Assembly (NCBI GenBank): GCA_964473645.1
Contig: CAYYPW010000013.1
Span: 62,001-126,000 of the forward strand
Reading direction: 5' to 3'
Length of the DNA stretch: 64,000 nucleotides
DNA from: HdN1 sp964473645
GTDB lineage: Bacteria; Pseudomonadota; Gammaproteobacteria; Pseudomonadales; Ketobacteraceae
Shown: in pieces, positions 8,876 to 17,376 of the stretch
Position numbering within the stretch: the stretch's first letter is position 1
Layout of the letters: each line of letters begins with the position of its first letter
Position numbers and translations under genes: made by a program
The notes under the pieces: generated by a model
The model's database searches: none
Told to the model about the DNA's origin: nothing
What the model saw: the letters and a program-made list of their open reading frames with translations, nothing else

Positions 8876-9817
8876 TTATAGCCCAGCCGCCTCATCCAAC
8901 CCCAACAAAATATTCAAATTCTGTACCGCCGCCCCTGAGGCGCCCTTACCCAGATTATCCAACCGCGCAATGATCACCAACTCCTCACCAGAACCACTAG
9001 CAAAAGGCAAAATCTCAAGCCGATTAGACCCCGACAACGAATCTGCCCGCAAAAACCCACCCCGAACCAACCCATCCTGCCGATTCAAAGCCCCCACCGT
9101 GACAAACCGCTCCCCCGCATACCACTCCTGCAACACCTTCGCCGCCTCAACTGCGCTCACCGACAACTGCGACGCATGCAATGGCACCGCCACCAACATC
9201 CCCGTCGGAAAATGCCCCACACTCGGCAAAAACACCGGCTTCGTCAATAATCCCGAACACGCCTGCACCTCCGGCAAATGCTTATGCGACAACCCCAACG
9301 CATAGAACGCAAACGGCTCAGGATCAAGCCCCTCATGCACCTCAATCAGCGCCTTACCACCGCCGGTATAGCCCGACACCCCCAGAATATTCAACGCCGT
9401 CGCCGCCGGTAACACCCCCGACTCAATCAACGGCCGCAAAATTGCAATCGCCCCCGTCGCATAACACCCCGGATTAGCAATACGCGTCGACGCCGCAATC
9501 CGCTCCCGCTGTCCCTTTGCCATCTCCGGGAACCCATACACCCACCCCGGATTCACCCGGTGCGCGGTACTGGCATCGATCACTTTCACCGCCGGGTTTC
9601 GAATCGCCGCAACGGCCTCGACCGCCGCCTCATCCGGCAAACACAAAATCACGACATCAGCCGTGTTCAACATCTCCTCACGCAAACTGACAGAGCGACG
9701 CTGCTCATGCGGAATACTCAGTAGCTTAACGTCACGACGCGGCGCCAAACGCTCCACAATTTGCAGACCGGTCGTACCGTGTTCACCGTCGATGAAAATG
9801 GAGGCAATGCGCGCCAT
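8876..9817 (-). CDS. argC: N-acetyl-gamma-glutamyl-phosphate reductase (type 2)
   Basis: 313-residue cytosolic NADP-dependent enzyme of arginine biosynthesis; it reduces N-acetylglutamyl-5-phosphate to the semialdehyde. The nucleotide-binding motif GEHGTTGLQI is at the N-terminus and the catalytic Cys is in ANPGCYATGAI. GVSGYTGGGK and HKHLPE are further family motifs. The length of about 310 residues marks the short (type 2) ArgC class rather than the roughly 345-residue type 1. The ATG at 9817 has CAGGAG upstream. No other arg genes are adjacent. It is divergent from the MerR gene at 10056. Confidence 0.95.
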   Translation of the reverse strand: MARIASIFIDGEHGTTGLQIVERLAPRRDVKLLSIPHEQRRSVSLREEMLNTADVVILCLPDEAAVEAVAAIRNPAVKVIDASTAHRVNPGWVYGFPEMAKGQRERIAASTRIANPGCYATGAIAILRPLIESGVLPAATALNILGVSGYTGGGKALIEVHEGLDPEPFAFYALGLSHKHLPEVQACSGLLTKPVFLPSVGHFPTGMLVAVPLHASQLSVSAVEAAKVLQEWYAGERFVTVGALNRQDGLVRGGFLRADSLSGSNRLEILPFASGSGEELVIIARLDNLGKGASGAAVQNLNILLGLDEAAGL

Positions 9818-10055
9818 GACTACTCCTGAACAGACTTATCTAAATGAGGTGGCCCGGTGACCAGGCCCGGGTTGAGAATCCAGCATTGTACGAACTACCA
9901 CCGCGCCCGTCACCCCGAAACACCCCGGATTGCCCCCAACAAGCGATAGACAAGCAGGCGACCCGCCGTTCAAACTTGGCAGCAACGCGCGTATCATGTA
10001 CCACATGATCTCTGTACTTGGTTCCCACCCCTGATCCCCGGACGCCAAACGCCCC

Positions 10056-10934
10056 ATGAATCCCACGCCGAACAAGCTTGCCAATATTCTTGAAGCCCTT
10101 CAGCAAGAGGCGCTTCAACACGAAGCCTTACAACAAAAGACGCCCGTCACCGAAAGCGACAAGCCCAGCCCCCAGGAATTCACCATCGATCAGTTGGCGT
10201 TTGCAGCCCACACCACGGTTCGCAATATTCGCGCCTATCAAGATCGCGGCCTGCTGCACCCACCTCAACGCCGAGGGCGGGTGGGCATTTACAGCGAGAT
10301 CCATCTGGCCCGCCTGCGCATCATCAGCCAATTGATCGAGCGGGGTTATTCGCTCACCACCATCGGCGATTTGATCACGGCCTGGGAGTCGGGGCGGCGC
10401 CTGAGCGATGTGCTGGGATTGGAAGTGGCGGTGACGACCGCCTGGAGCAAAGAGACACCGATCGCCATTTCGATGCAACAACTACTGACCGATTTTCAAG
10501 GCGTTATCACCCAGGACGATATACAGAAAATCATTGATCTTGGATATGTGGAGGTCGACGGGACTCAAATTCGCATTATCAAACCGCGTATTTACAACGC
10601 CTCCAAAGAGCTGGTCGCTGCGGGGATACCCATGGCGGATTTGATCGAGCATGTGTCCATCATTCGCGATGATATCGAACGGCTGGCAGAACGTTTTGTC
10701 GATATGGCGCTTTATCACTTGATCGACAAAAAATATTCCACTGATGGCCTGCCTGATGGTGAAGGCGTGGCAACATTGGCGAAATTTATCAAACGCACCC
10801 CCGCGCTGGCCGAAATGATCGTTGATACCGAAATCGAACGCTTGCTCGACATGACCATCAATAACGCATTGGTTGAGCGGCTTGAGCGTGTGCTGAAAAC
10901 ACCAGAGGCGGGCAAACAACCCTCGAAGGAGTAG
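10056..10934 (+). CDS. MerR-family transcriptional regulator
   Basis: 292-residue regulator. A disordered Gln/Glu-rich N-terminus (about 1-40) precedes a MerR winged helix (about 45-115): FTIDQLAFAAHTTVRNIRAYQDRGLLHPPQRRGRVGIY, then the second helix pair LARLRIISQLIERGYSLTTI. The remaining 170 residues are helical with no Cys cluster, so it is not a metal sensor of the classic MerR/CueR type; a ligand-binding or dimerisation domain is likely. Its target is unknown. Divergence from argC suggests it may control itself. It is followed by a strong convergent terminator at 10946-10980. Confidence 0.85.
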   Translation: MNPTPNKLANILEALQQEALQHEALQQKTPVTESDKPSPQEFTIDQLAFAAHTTVRNIRAYQDRGLLHPPQRRGRVGIYSEIHLARLRIISQLIERGYSLTTIGDLITAWESGRRLSDVLGLEVAVTTAWSKETPIAISMQQLLTDFQGVITQDDIQKIIDLGYVEVDGTQIRIIKPRIYNASKELVAAGIPMADLIEHVSIIRDDIERLAERFVDMALYHLIDKKYSTDGLPDGEGVATLAKFIKRTPALAEMIVDTEIERLLDMTINNALVERLERVLKTPEAGKQPSKE

Positions 10935-10945
10935 AGCAATACCTC

Positions 10946-10980
10946 TCTGAATAACGGCGAAAGTTCTGCCGTTATTCAGA
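10946..10980. terminator. Terminator hairpin between convergent MerR and lipoprotein-hydrolase genes
   Basis: Perfect 13-bp inverted repeat TCTGAATAACGGC / GCCGTTATTCAGA with a 9-nt loop, 12 bp after the MerR stop codon. It lies between convergent genes and probably serves both strands, although the T-tract is weak. Confidence 0.75.
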
Positions 10981-11050
10981 AACACCTAACGCAACCCCTC
11001 GCACAACGCGCCACAAACAAGCGCAAGCTGCTATAAACAATCAACACACA

Positions 11051-13099
11051 CTACAAACAATTACCGCCAGCGACACTCCCCTGCACCACGACCGGCGCGC
11101 TGCCTTCGGCCAAAGTCTGCAGAAAACAACCATATTGGTGCTTGGGTTCATCACGCTGAAAGGTCACATGATGGCCATCGAGACCGGCCGTTGTGTCGGC
11201 CGCATAACGCACCACCACCGCCGTGCGCGCGGTTTGCCCGTCTATCTGGCGATTGGCCTGCGCGGGATACCCTAACTGCCTGGCACCCCGTTGCGGGTCA
11301 GCATCAACGCCGATGGCAGGGTAGACGGTATCCTCTTCATCCACACCCACTTCGTCACCGACCAGATCCACTCCCAACGCGCGCAGTAAGGGGCTTTGAA
11401 TATTTTCAGGGACTTGATGATCACTATGCCCCTCGATGACCAAGACATGAGGCGCCTCCTTTTTGGGATAGCGCAGCAAGGTATCGGCAAAATGCAGATT
11501 ATCGGCAACGCCCATCGCCAGTTCTGCCAACATGGGAATCGGGTGCCAACGATCGAGATGTTGAATCAGCGGCAATTGTAATCCTGCCACTTCGACCAGT
11601 ATCTGCAGATTCACCGGCACAGTGGGCCCAAATACAAATTCAATCCAGCTGCCACCCGCGCCCGTGAGAATAACACCCTGTACCGGTAACGGATCGACTG
11701 CGGCCTGCATGCCCGCCGTATAACTACCCAACGACTGCCCCATCAGCGCTTGCATGGATTCAGAAAACCGAATGTGTGTCTGATCCTCCGGCAGTTGCAC
11801 ACCGGCACATAACGAAGGATCGATAATCAAGGTATTCAGCAACCGTCGGAAGAGCACGCGCTCCAACACCATTTGCACAAAGTTATTACGCATCGCCAGA
11901 GGATTAAACAGGTTGTAGGCCATATACCCATCAGCGCTACCCAAAATGCCCATATGTTCCAACGCCAAGTGCCCACCCATGCCGGATGCAGCCCAACCGC
12001 GTTGCGCGGCAATACGCGCGGGGCCGCCGCCTACCTCCATCGTTCCGTCGGGGGCAGATTTGCCGCGTGCAAACACTTGCTGCGAATCGCCGCCTGTACC
12101 ATGGTTGTACATCAACAGGGGAAATCCCTCTGCAGGCATGGACTGACGCGGAATGGTCACCACAAAGGGTGCCGACCGCAGGTACTGCACCCTAGGCGCA
12201 CCGTTGCGATCAAAGTCGATGCCACCACCATAGTTCGAATAGGCATAAGGCGGCACACCGACCTGGAAACCCGGCACCTGCCACTGCCCGCCCAACACAC
12301 AATAATCCGGAAAATCGGCCAGGGTTTGTAACGGAGTCGATGCAGGTACAGGCCAGGTGGCGATATCGCGGGCCGCGTCAAAAAGTGTTTGCGCCGGATC
12401 ACCGGTTGTCCAGACGGTCGCTGCAACCACACGATCGCTGCGAATACCCTCCTGCTTTAACCAGTCGCGCAAAGGCGTAAACAGTTCCCACGCCCGCTGC
12501 TCCTGCTCTCCTGGCGAGTGAGGTTGTAGTAAACGCGCCAACACTGCCGACTGCTGCAAACGATTGGCAGCGGCGATGGGCAATTGATCCGTCGCGATCA
12601 GGGCATATTGGGTATTCGGGCGCAGATTATATCCCAGCAACGGTAACGCCTGCAGTAAGTGCGCAGGACGATACAAATCTGCCGTCACGGTCATCGAAAC
12701 TGTAAGTGGAAACCGGCGCCCACGCTCAGGTGAGGAGGGGTCAATATCTACCCATTGCAGCGGTGAGTCCGCTTGGGCATAGGCCTCGGCCATTTGCGGT
12801 AATTGCGCCATTGCAATCGGCCCGGTGAAGGGTAAATAGGCGGGCATGATCGGGCTGTAGCCTTGAATATCGGCTTGCACGGTTTCAACGTACAGACGCG
12901 TCATACCATGGGACTGTCGAGGGAAATTCCGCAGATCCAGTCGCCCGTCAGGCTTCACACGCAAATCGGTAGGAAAACCGTTGGCAAAGAAAGCACCGCT
13001 TTCGCCCCCGAGATCAAATTGCATCTCCACGGTGTGCTTGCAAGCCGTCAGCGCTAATAGACACAAAAATCCGGCGAATAACCTGAAGAGGGTGTTCAT
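11051..13099 (-). CDS. Large lipoprotein alpha/beta-hydrolase (lipase/esterase-like)
   Basis: 682-residue exported protein. The ATG at 13099 gives a lipoprotein signal with lipobox LTAC (Cys20); the longer frame to 13144 would bury it. The C-terminal half has alpha/beta-hydrolase features: oxyanion-type loop YNHGTGG (about 331-337), nucleophile elbow GQSLG (about 454-458) and a late VIEGHSDHQVPE that can supply the acid/His. The first 300 residues are a beta-rich domain, as seen in large bacterial lipases with an N-terminal accessory domain. It probably acts in the periplasm or is anchored to the outer membrane; substrate unknown. It is monocistronic between a terminator and rlmA. Confidence 0.75.
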   Translation of the reverse strand: MNTLFRLFAGFLCLLALTACKHTVEMQFDLGGESGAFFANGFPTDLRVKPDGRLDLRNFPRQSHGMTRLYVETVQADIQGYSPIMPAYLPFTGPIAMAQLPQMAEAYAQADSPLQWVDIDPSSPERGRRFPLTVSMTVTADLYRPAHLLQALPLLGYNLRPNTQYALIATDQLPIAAANRLQQSAVLARLLQPHSPGEQEQRAWELFTPLRDWLKQEGIRSDRVVAATVWTTGDPAQTLFDAARDIATWPVPASTPLQTLADFPDYCVLGGQWQVPGFQVGVPPYAYSNYGGGIDFDRNGAPRVQYLRSAPFVVTIPRQSMPAEGFPLLMYNHGTGGDSQQVFARGKSAPDGTMEVGGGPARIAAQRGWAASGMGGHLALEHMGILGSADGYMAYNLFNPLAMRNNFVQMVLERVLFRRLLNTLIIDPSLCAGVQLPEDQTHIRFSESMQALMGQSLGSYTAGMQAAVDPLPVQGVILTGAGGSWIEFVFGPTVPVNLQILVEVAGLQLPLIQHLDRWHPIPMLAELAMGVADNLHFADTLLRYPKKEAPHVLVIEGHSDHQVPENIQSPLLRALGVDLVGDEVGVDEEDTVYPAIGVDADPQRGARQLGYPAQANRQIDGQTARTAVVVRYAADTTAGLDGHHVTFQRDEPKHQYGCFLQTLAEGSAPVVVQGSVAGGNCL

Positions 13100-13171
13100 A
13101 CAATTTCTATTTTTTATTTTTATGCCAGGGCAGCGCTCAGTCATTGAGACTACCTGCCCTCCCTGTCAGGG

Positions 13172-13999
13172 TCAATCCGCTGCGTTTGTTTTGCAGGAAA
13201 TCGCTTCCAGCAAATAAAGTGTGAACACCGCGTCTGTTTGCAAACAGGCTTGTGCTTCGAGAGCTGCACGACGATCCGCCTTGGCGCGCCAGACATAGGG
13301 GGTCATCAACAACAGCTGGCGCAGCGCCGCTTGCGAAAGCGCCATCGGAACAACCAGCGTCTGCTCACTCACGCACTGAAACTGCGGCCCCAATACCGTG
13401 AGAAATTTTTCCGGTTGATGGGGCACCAGCGTTTCAAACAAGGCTTCACGCACTGTACGCAAATGTTCGGCAGCAGGCGTGACCACCAACAGCTTGCCTC
13501 CAGGACGCAACACGCGCGCCATTTCAACCACCGGTAAAGGGCTGAACAAACTGGTCACCAGATCCACCGAGGCATCCGCCAGCGGCAAATGAGCACTGCT
13601 CCCGACCAGCCAAAGCGGGCCTTTACAGCGCTTTGCGGCCATCTGAATGGCCGGTTTTGCAATATCCAACCCCACGACATCTGCCGCGACGCCTGCCATC
13701 GCCTGCGTGTAATACCCCTCACCACAACCAATATCCAGCACGTGCTCTGGTTTGATTTCTTGCAACAATGCGACAACGGCATCCCTAAGCGGCTGATAAT
13801 AGCCTGCCGCCAGAAACTCTCGCCGCGCTTTGACCATCTCACCGGCATCACCGGGCTGTCGGCTTTTTTTATGTTGAACGGGCAACAGATTGACATACCC
13901 TTCACGTGCCACATCAAAGCCATGCCCGTTGCTGCATCGCCATTGTTTTTCTTCACGTAGCAACGCGGTCTGACACAAGGGGCACAGAATCACAGGCAT
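13172..13999 (-). CDS. rlmA: 23S rRNA (guanine-745-N1)-methyltransferase RlmA
   Basis: 275-residue SAM-dependent methyltransferase that modifies G745 (or the homologous base) of 23S rRNA. The N-terminal zinc-binding motif is CPLCQTALLREEKQWRCSNGHGFD (three Cys plus His), followed by the family signature EGYVNLLP and then KARREFLAAGYY. SAM motif I is VLDIGCGEGYYTQAM. Ribosome site GGAG lies before the ATG at 13999. The start overlaps the end of srkA by 10 bp, so the two are translationally linked. Confidence 0.93.
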   Translation of the reverse strand: MPVILCPLCQTALLREEKQWRCSNGHGFDVAREGYVNLLPVQHKKSRQPGDAGEMVKARREFLAAGYYQPLRDAVVALLQEIKPEHVLDIGCGEGYYTQAMAGVAADVVGLDIAKPAIQMAAKRCKGPLWLVGSSAHLPLADASVDLVTSLFSPLPVVEMARVLRPGGKLLVVTPAAEHLRTVREALFETLVPHQPEKFLTVLGPQFQCVSEQTLVVPMALSQAALRQLLLMTPYVWRAKADRRAALEAQACLQTDAVFTLYLLEAISCKTNAAD

Positions 14000-14979
14000 C
14001 GCAGAGGCTCCTCATCCAGCTGCTGTAATTGCAGCTCGAGCTCAGCCACGTGTTGCAGCCAGTAATGCGGCGTATTAAACCAGGGAAAATGGCGAGGAAA
14101 CGCTGGATCTTGCCAGCGGCTGGCCAACCAGCCGGCATAATGTGCCATGCGCAGCGTGCGCAACGCTTCAATGAACGCAATTTCCTGCGGATTGAAATCG
14201 CAGAACATGTTGTAACCATCGAGCAGCTCCGCCAATTGCAATTCCTGCTCGGGACGCGAACTGCTCAACATCATCCATAAATCCTGTATTGCTGGCGCCG
14301 TTTGGCAGTCATCAAAATCTACCAACCACGGGCCATCATCACGCGTCCACAACACATTGCCAGGGTGGCAATCCCCGTGCGTGCGTATTTGTACCAATGC
14401 CTGCCAAGGCAATTGCACGATTTTCTGGCGCAACGCTGCGATCACGTTGATATAACGATCACGCAACGTGGCGCTCAGAAAACCTTCGGCCATCACGGCT
14501 TTGGCAGGCACATCGAGATAACGCTCGACGGTGAGCGCCGGGCGATGGGTGAACGGCTGTTTGTTGCTGAGGGCGTGCACACGCCCGAGCAACATGCCAA
14601 TACGATGCAATTGATCGAGATCACCGGGTTCGGGCGCCTGCCCGCCTTTGCGCGAAAACAGCGCAAAACGATATTCATCAAAATGAAACAAGCTTGTGCC
14701 CGTTTCGTTTTGCAAGGGTGCCACCACGGGTAATTCCGCTGCTGCCAATTCGAGCGAGAATGTGTGTTCTTCGAGAATCTGTGCATCAGACCAGCGTGAT
14801 GGACGATAGAACTTGGCAATGATTGGTTGCGCTTCTTCAATACCCACTTGATAAACACGGTTTTCATAACTGTTGAGCGCTAAAATACGTGCATCACTGA
14901 GGCGCCCGGTATTCTCAACCGCATCAATGACGCGCTCGGGGGATAACTGTGCATATTCTTCGATGGATTGTTCGTTCAT
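13990..14979 (-). CDS. srkA: Stress response Ser/Thr kinase SrkA (RdoA/YihE)
   Basis: 329 residues, close to the 328 of E. coli SrkA. Aminoglycoside-phosphotransferase fold: ENRVYQVG near the N-terminus, substrate Lys in IIAKFYRP, catalytic loop THGDCHPGNVLW and metal-binding LVDFDDCQ. SrkA counters stress-induced death (MazEF pathway) in E. coli. I start at ATG 14979 (MNEQSIEEYAQLSPERV), which matches the family N-terminus; the open frame extends 40 codons further without family similarity. Followed directly by rlmA (10-bp overlap). The usual dsbA partner is not adjacent here. Confidence 0.92.
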   Translation of the reverse strand: MNEQSIEEYAQLSPERVIDAVENTGRLSDARILALNSYENRVYQVGIEEAQPIIAKFYRPSRWSDAQILEEHTFSLELAAAELPVVAPLQNETGTSLFHFDEYRFALFSRKGGQAPEPGDLDQLHRIGMLLGRVHALSNKQPFTHRPALTVERYLDVPAKAVMAEGFLSATLRDRYINVIAALRQKIVQLPWQALVQIRTHGDCHPGNVLWTRDDGPWLVDFDDCQTAPAIQDLWMMLSSSRPEQELQLAELLDGYNMFCDFNPQEIAFIEALRTLRMAHYAGWLASRWQDPAFPRHFPWFNTPHYWLQHVAELELQLQQLDEEPLRCL

Positions 14980-15284
14980 TAATGCTCGCCTGACAGGCAT
15001 TGAAAGCTGGAATACATACGAATGGCAGCGCCATTGAAGACGCCAGTAAAAGTGGGTCAGTGTGCCACATCGTGCATAAAAGCAACAATTGATTCTCAAA
15101 TTCCCTGCAATTTACTACACGGGGGGACCGGCTTGACGGCGAATCATTGACCACTCAGCAGACAATAGTGACCTTCACTACCAAGACTGCCCAGCAATAC
15201 CTGATCGCGGCCCGTGGCTTTGTTCCCCGAAAGCGCTTACAGTCCGAGGGTGATTCGATGGTAAAGAGCAACAAGGAGTAGCTG

Positions 15285-16202
15285 ATGCAAGGGCCATTCA
15301 TAGCCTTAGTGAACGGTGAATCCGGTAGCAAGAACGCCGACACAGTCATACAGGCTTTGCAGACACACATTCCCAACACACAACTGGGCACCATCTACCG
15401 CTTAAACAGTGATGTAAATTTTAGCGAGACTATCACCCAAGCGGTCAATGAATCCCAGAAGTCAGGCGGCAGCTTAATCGTTTCTGGGGGTGACGGAACG
15501 ATCAGTTCAGTCTTGCCACAAGTGGTCGCTGCGCAGGTTCCTATGGGGATTATTCCCCAGGGGACCTTCAATTTTTTTGCCCGAGAACGCGGCATCTATC
15601 TGGAAGTTGACGCCGCAGTTCAATCCTTGCTTGACGGTGAAACCAAACAACAATCGTTGTGCTGGGTTAACGATAAGCCCTTCATCATTAGCGCGAGTGT
15701 CGGGCTCTATCCGAAAGTGATCGCTGCGCGCGAACGACACCAACAGGTAACAGGACGCAGTCGCCTAGTGGCTGTAATTTCTGGCATTGTTACATTATTA
15801 AAAGAACCCTATACAATGCCTATGGAAATCAAAGTCGACGGCGAACAACGCCAGATTGTGACAGCTTTGCTTTTGGTCAACGCCAATCGTTTGCAACTGG
15901 AATCGCTCCATCTTCGAGAAGCAGAATGTCTCGATCAAGGAAAAATGGCGGTATTGCAAGTCAGGCCCATTTCACGCTGGCGCATGCTCACTTTGATATT
16001 GCAGGGGGCATTGGGACAATTACAATCCGCTGAAAATCTGGATACCTACTGCGCAAAGGTAATTGAAATGCGCTATTATCGTAAATACGTCAAAGTTGCC
16101 ATTGATGGCGAGTTACATCACCTGCGGACGCCTTTGAAGATTCGGATTCAGCCAGACGCATTCCGTTGTATTTTGCCTCGCCAAATGGAACCCGATGCGT
16201 GA
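15285..16202 (+). CDS. Diacylglycerol/sphingosine kinase-family lipid kinase
   Basis: 305-residue LCB5/DAGK-catalytic-domain protein. The start ATG follows AAGGAG. Motifs are ALVNGESGSKN (phosphate-loop-like) and the glycine-rich ATP site SGGDGTISSV, then GIIPQGTFNFFARERGI, where the family usually has LGTGNxxA; here the motif is PQGTFN. That makes it a divergent YegS/BmrU-like lipid kinase. The last four bases overlap the GTG start of the metallophosphoesterase gene, so the two are co-translated. Such pairing suggests a lipid phosphorylation/dephosphorylation pair; substrate not shown. Confidence 0.85.
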   Translation: MQGPFIALVNGESGSKNADTVIQALQTHIPNTQLGTIYRLNSDVNFSETITQAVNESQKSGGSLIVSGGDGTISSVLPQVVAAQVPMGIIPQGTFNFFARERGIYLEVDAAVQSLLDGETKQQSLCWVNDKPFIISASVGLYPKVIAARERHQQVTGRSRLVAVISGIVTLLKEPYTMPMEIKVDGEQRQIVTALLLVNANRLQLESLHLREAECLDQGKMAVLQVRPISRWRMLTLILQGALGQLQSAENLDTYCAKVIEMRYYRKYVKVAIDGELHHLRTPLKIRIQPDAFRCILPRQMEPDA

Positions 16203-16990
16203 TTTTAATACACCTTTCCGATACGCATTTCGGTACTGAAACGCTTCCCGTACAGTCTGCGTTATTAGACCTTCTGCATCAGTCACCTCCAGATCTCATT
16301 TTGCTCACGGGTGACATCACTCAACGTGCCACCCCTGCACAATTTGCCATGGCTGCCCGTTTCATTCAGCAACTGCCACAATGCCCCCTACTGGCGGTGC
16401 CAGGCAATCATGATATCTCGTCGCATAATCTTTGGGAGCGATTTATACAGCCCTATGCAGCGTTTAACGCAGTTTTTGGTAGCGAATTGGAGCCGAGCTT
16501 TGAAAATGAGCAGTTGTTGCTGGTATGCGTGAATTCAACTCGACGTTATCGTCAAAAAGACGGTGAAATCAATGCTACGCAAATTGATGCCGTCGAAGCT
16601 CGATTAAGAGCCACCCCAAATGACAAGCTCAAAATTCTCGCAACTCATCATCCCTTTGATGTGGTACTACGGCGCGACCACAAAAATCGCATTCATAATG
16701 CCCATGAGGCGCTAAAACGTTGGGCGTCCGTGGGCTTAGACTTGGTAATGGGCGGACATATCCATTATCCGTTTTTTGCCCCTTTACATGGTCGTTACCA
16801 CACGTTGACACGACAGGTTTGGATTGCACAGGCGGGCACCGCGATTTCACGACGCATCCGCGATGGAAAACCCAATTCATTTAATCGGTTGGTGGTGGGC
16901 ACCATGCTTGCAGAGACCCGACTCGAACGCTGGGACTATATTGAAAAGCACGGCTTTTACAAAGCAGCCGTAGAGATACCCTGGAGGTAG
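16199..16990 (+). CDS. Calcineurin-like metallophosphoesterase
   Basis: 263 residues from GTG 16199. Dinuclear metal motifs are in order: HLSDTHFG, LLTGDITQ, VPGNHDIS, THHPFD and GGHIHYPF, with all metal-ligand positions intact. This is the CpdA-like phosphodiesterase/phosphatase branch. The open frame extends to TTG 16166, but the GTG overlapping the previous stop (GTGA) is the natural coupled start. It probably hydrolyses the phosphoester made or used by the adjacent lipid kinase, or a cyclic nucleotide; neither can be decided from sequence. A terminator follows at 17031. Confidence 0.88.
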   Translation: MILIHLSDTHFGTETLPVQSALLDLLHQSPPDLILLTGDITQRATPAQFAMAARFIQQLPQCPLLAVPGNHDISSHNLWERFIQPYAAFNAVFGSELEPSFENEQLLLVCVNSTRRYRQKDGEINATQIDAVEARLRATPNDKLKILATHHPFDVVLRRDHKNRIHNAHEALKRWASVGLDLVMGGHIHYPFFAPLHGRYHTLTRQVWIAQAGTAISRRIRDGKPNSFNRLVVGTMLAETRLERWDYIEKHGFYKAAVEIPWR

Positions 16991-17030
16991 AGGGGCTGCC
17001 GCTCACGTTACCCGCAGCTAGCCTTAGATC

Positions 17031-17057
17031 AAAAAATAGCCGCATTTATGATGCACA
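17031..17057 (+). terminator. Intrinsic terminator after the metallophosphoesterase gene
   Basis: AATAGCC / GGCTATT stem with a 14-nt loop, A-rich on the 5' side and TGTTTTTT on the 3' side, about 45 bp after the stop codon. Good bidirectional intrinsic terminator form. Confidence 0.7.
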
Positions 17058-17089
17058 GCGTGGGCTATTGTTTTTTCCTGGACATCAAT

Positions 17090-17327
17090 GAACAACGCAG
17101 AGTCTCCTTGAAACATCAAATTTTAAGGTCATTTTGTGGGTAAATTGGCCGATGATGCTCCAATATCGCCAATTTGTCCTGCTTTTCTACAATTTGTAGC
17201 ACACGAAAATGTGCAACATGCCACATTCGGTGCGATAATCTGAAAGCTGATCTGTATTTCGTAGTAACGATCATGCTGCGCGGTGGTGACAGATATGCGC
17301 AGATAACGCACCACCTGCGGCTTTTTT
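17090..17327 (+). ncRNA. Candidate small RNA or structured leader upstream of the SPOR gene
   Basis: The 386-bp gap 16991-17376 holds no credible gene. Its second half folds: a hairpin around 17202-17230 (CACACGAAAATGTG..CCACATTCGG), then a strong terminator-like hairpin at 17274-17321 followed by six T residues. A terminator facing + and ending 50 bp before the SPOR start fits either an independent small RNA or a transcription attenuator for that gene. No known Rfam class was recognised. Confidence 0.28.
17274..17327 (+). terminator. Strong intrinsic terminator/attenuator 50 bp upstream of SPOR gene
   Basis: GCGGTGGTG pairs with CACCACCTGCGGC across a loop that itself has small complementary pieces (ATGCGCAGAT), and is followed directly by TTTTTT. 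Its position between a previous terminator (17057) and the next start codon means that it must end some other transcript, or that it attenuates the SPOR gene. Confidence 0.65.
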
Positions 17328-17376
17328 GCATGTGCAGCGTTACACCCTACTCATCTATCCCCTACGGGAGGTGCCT

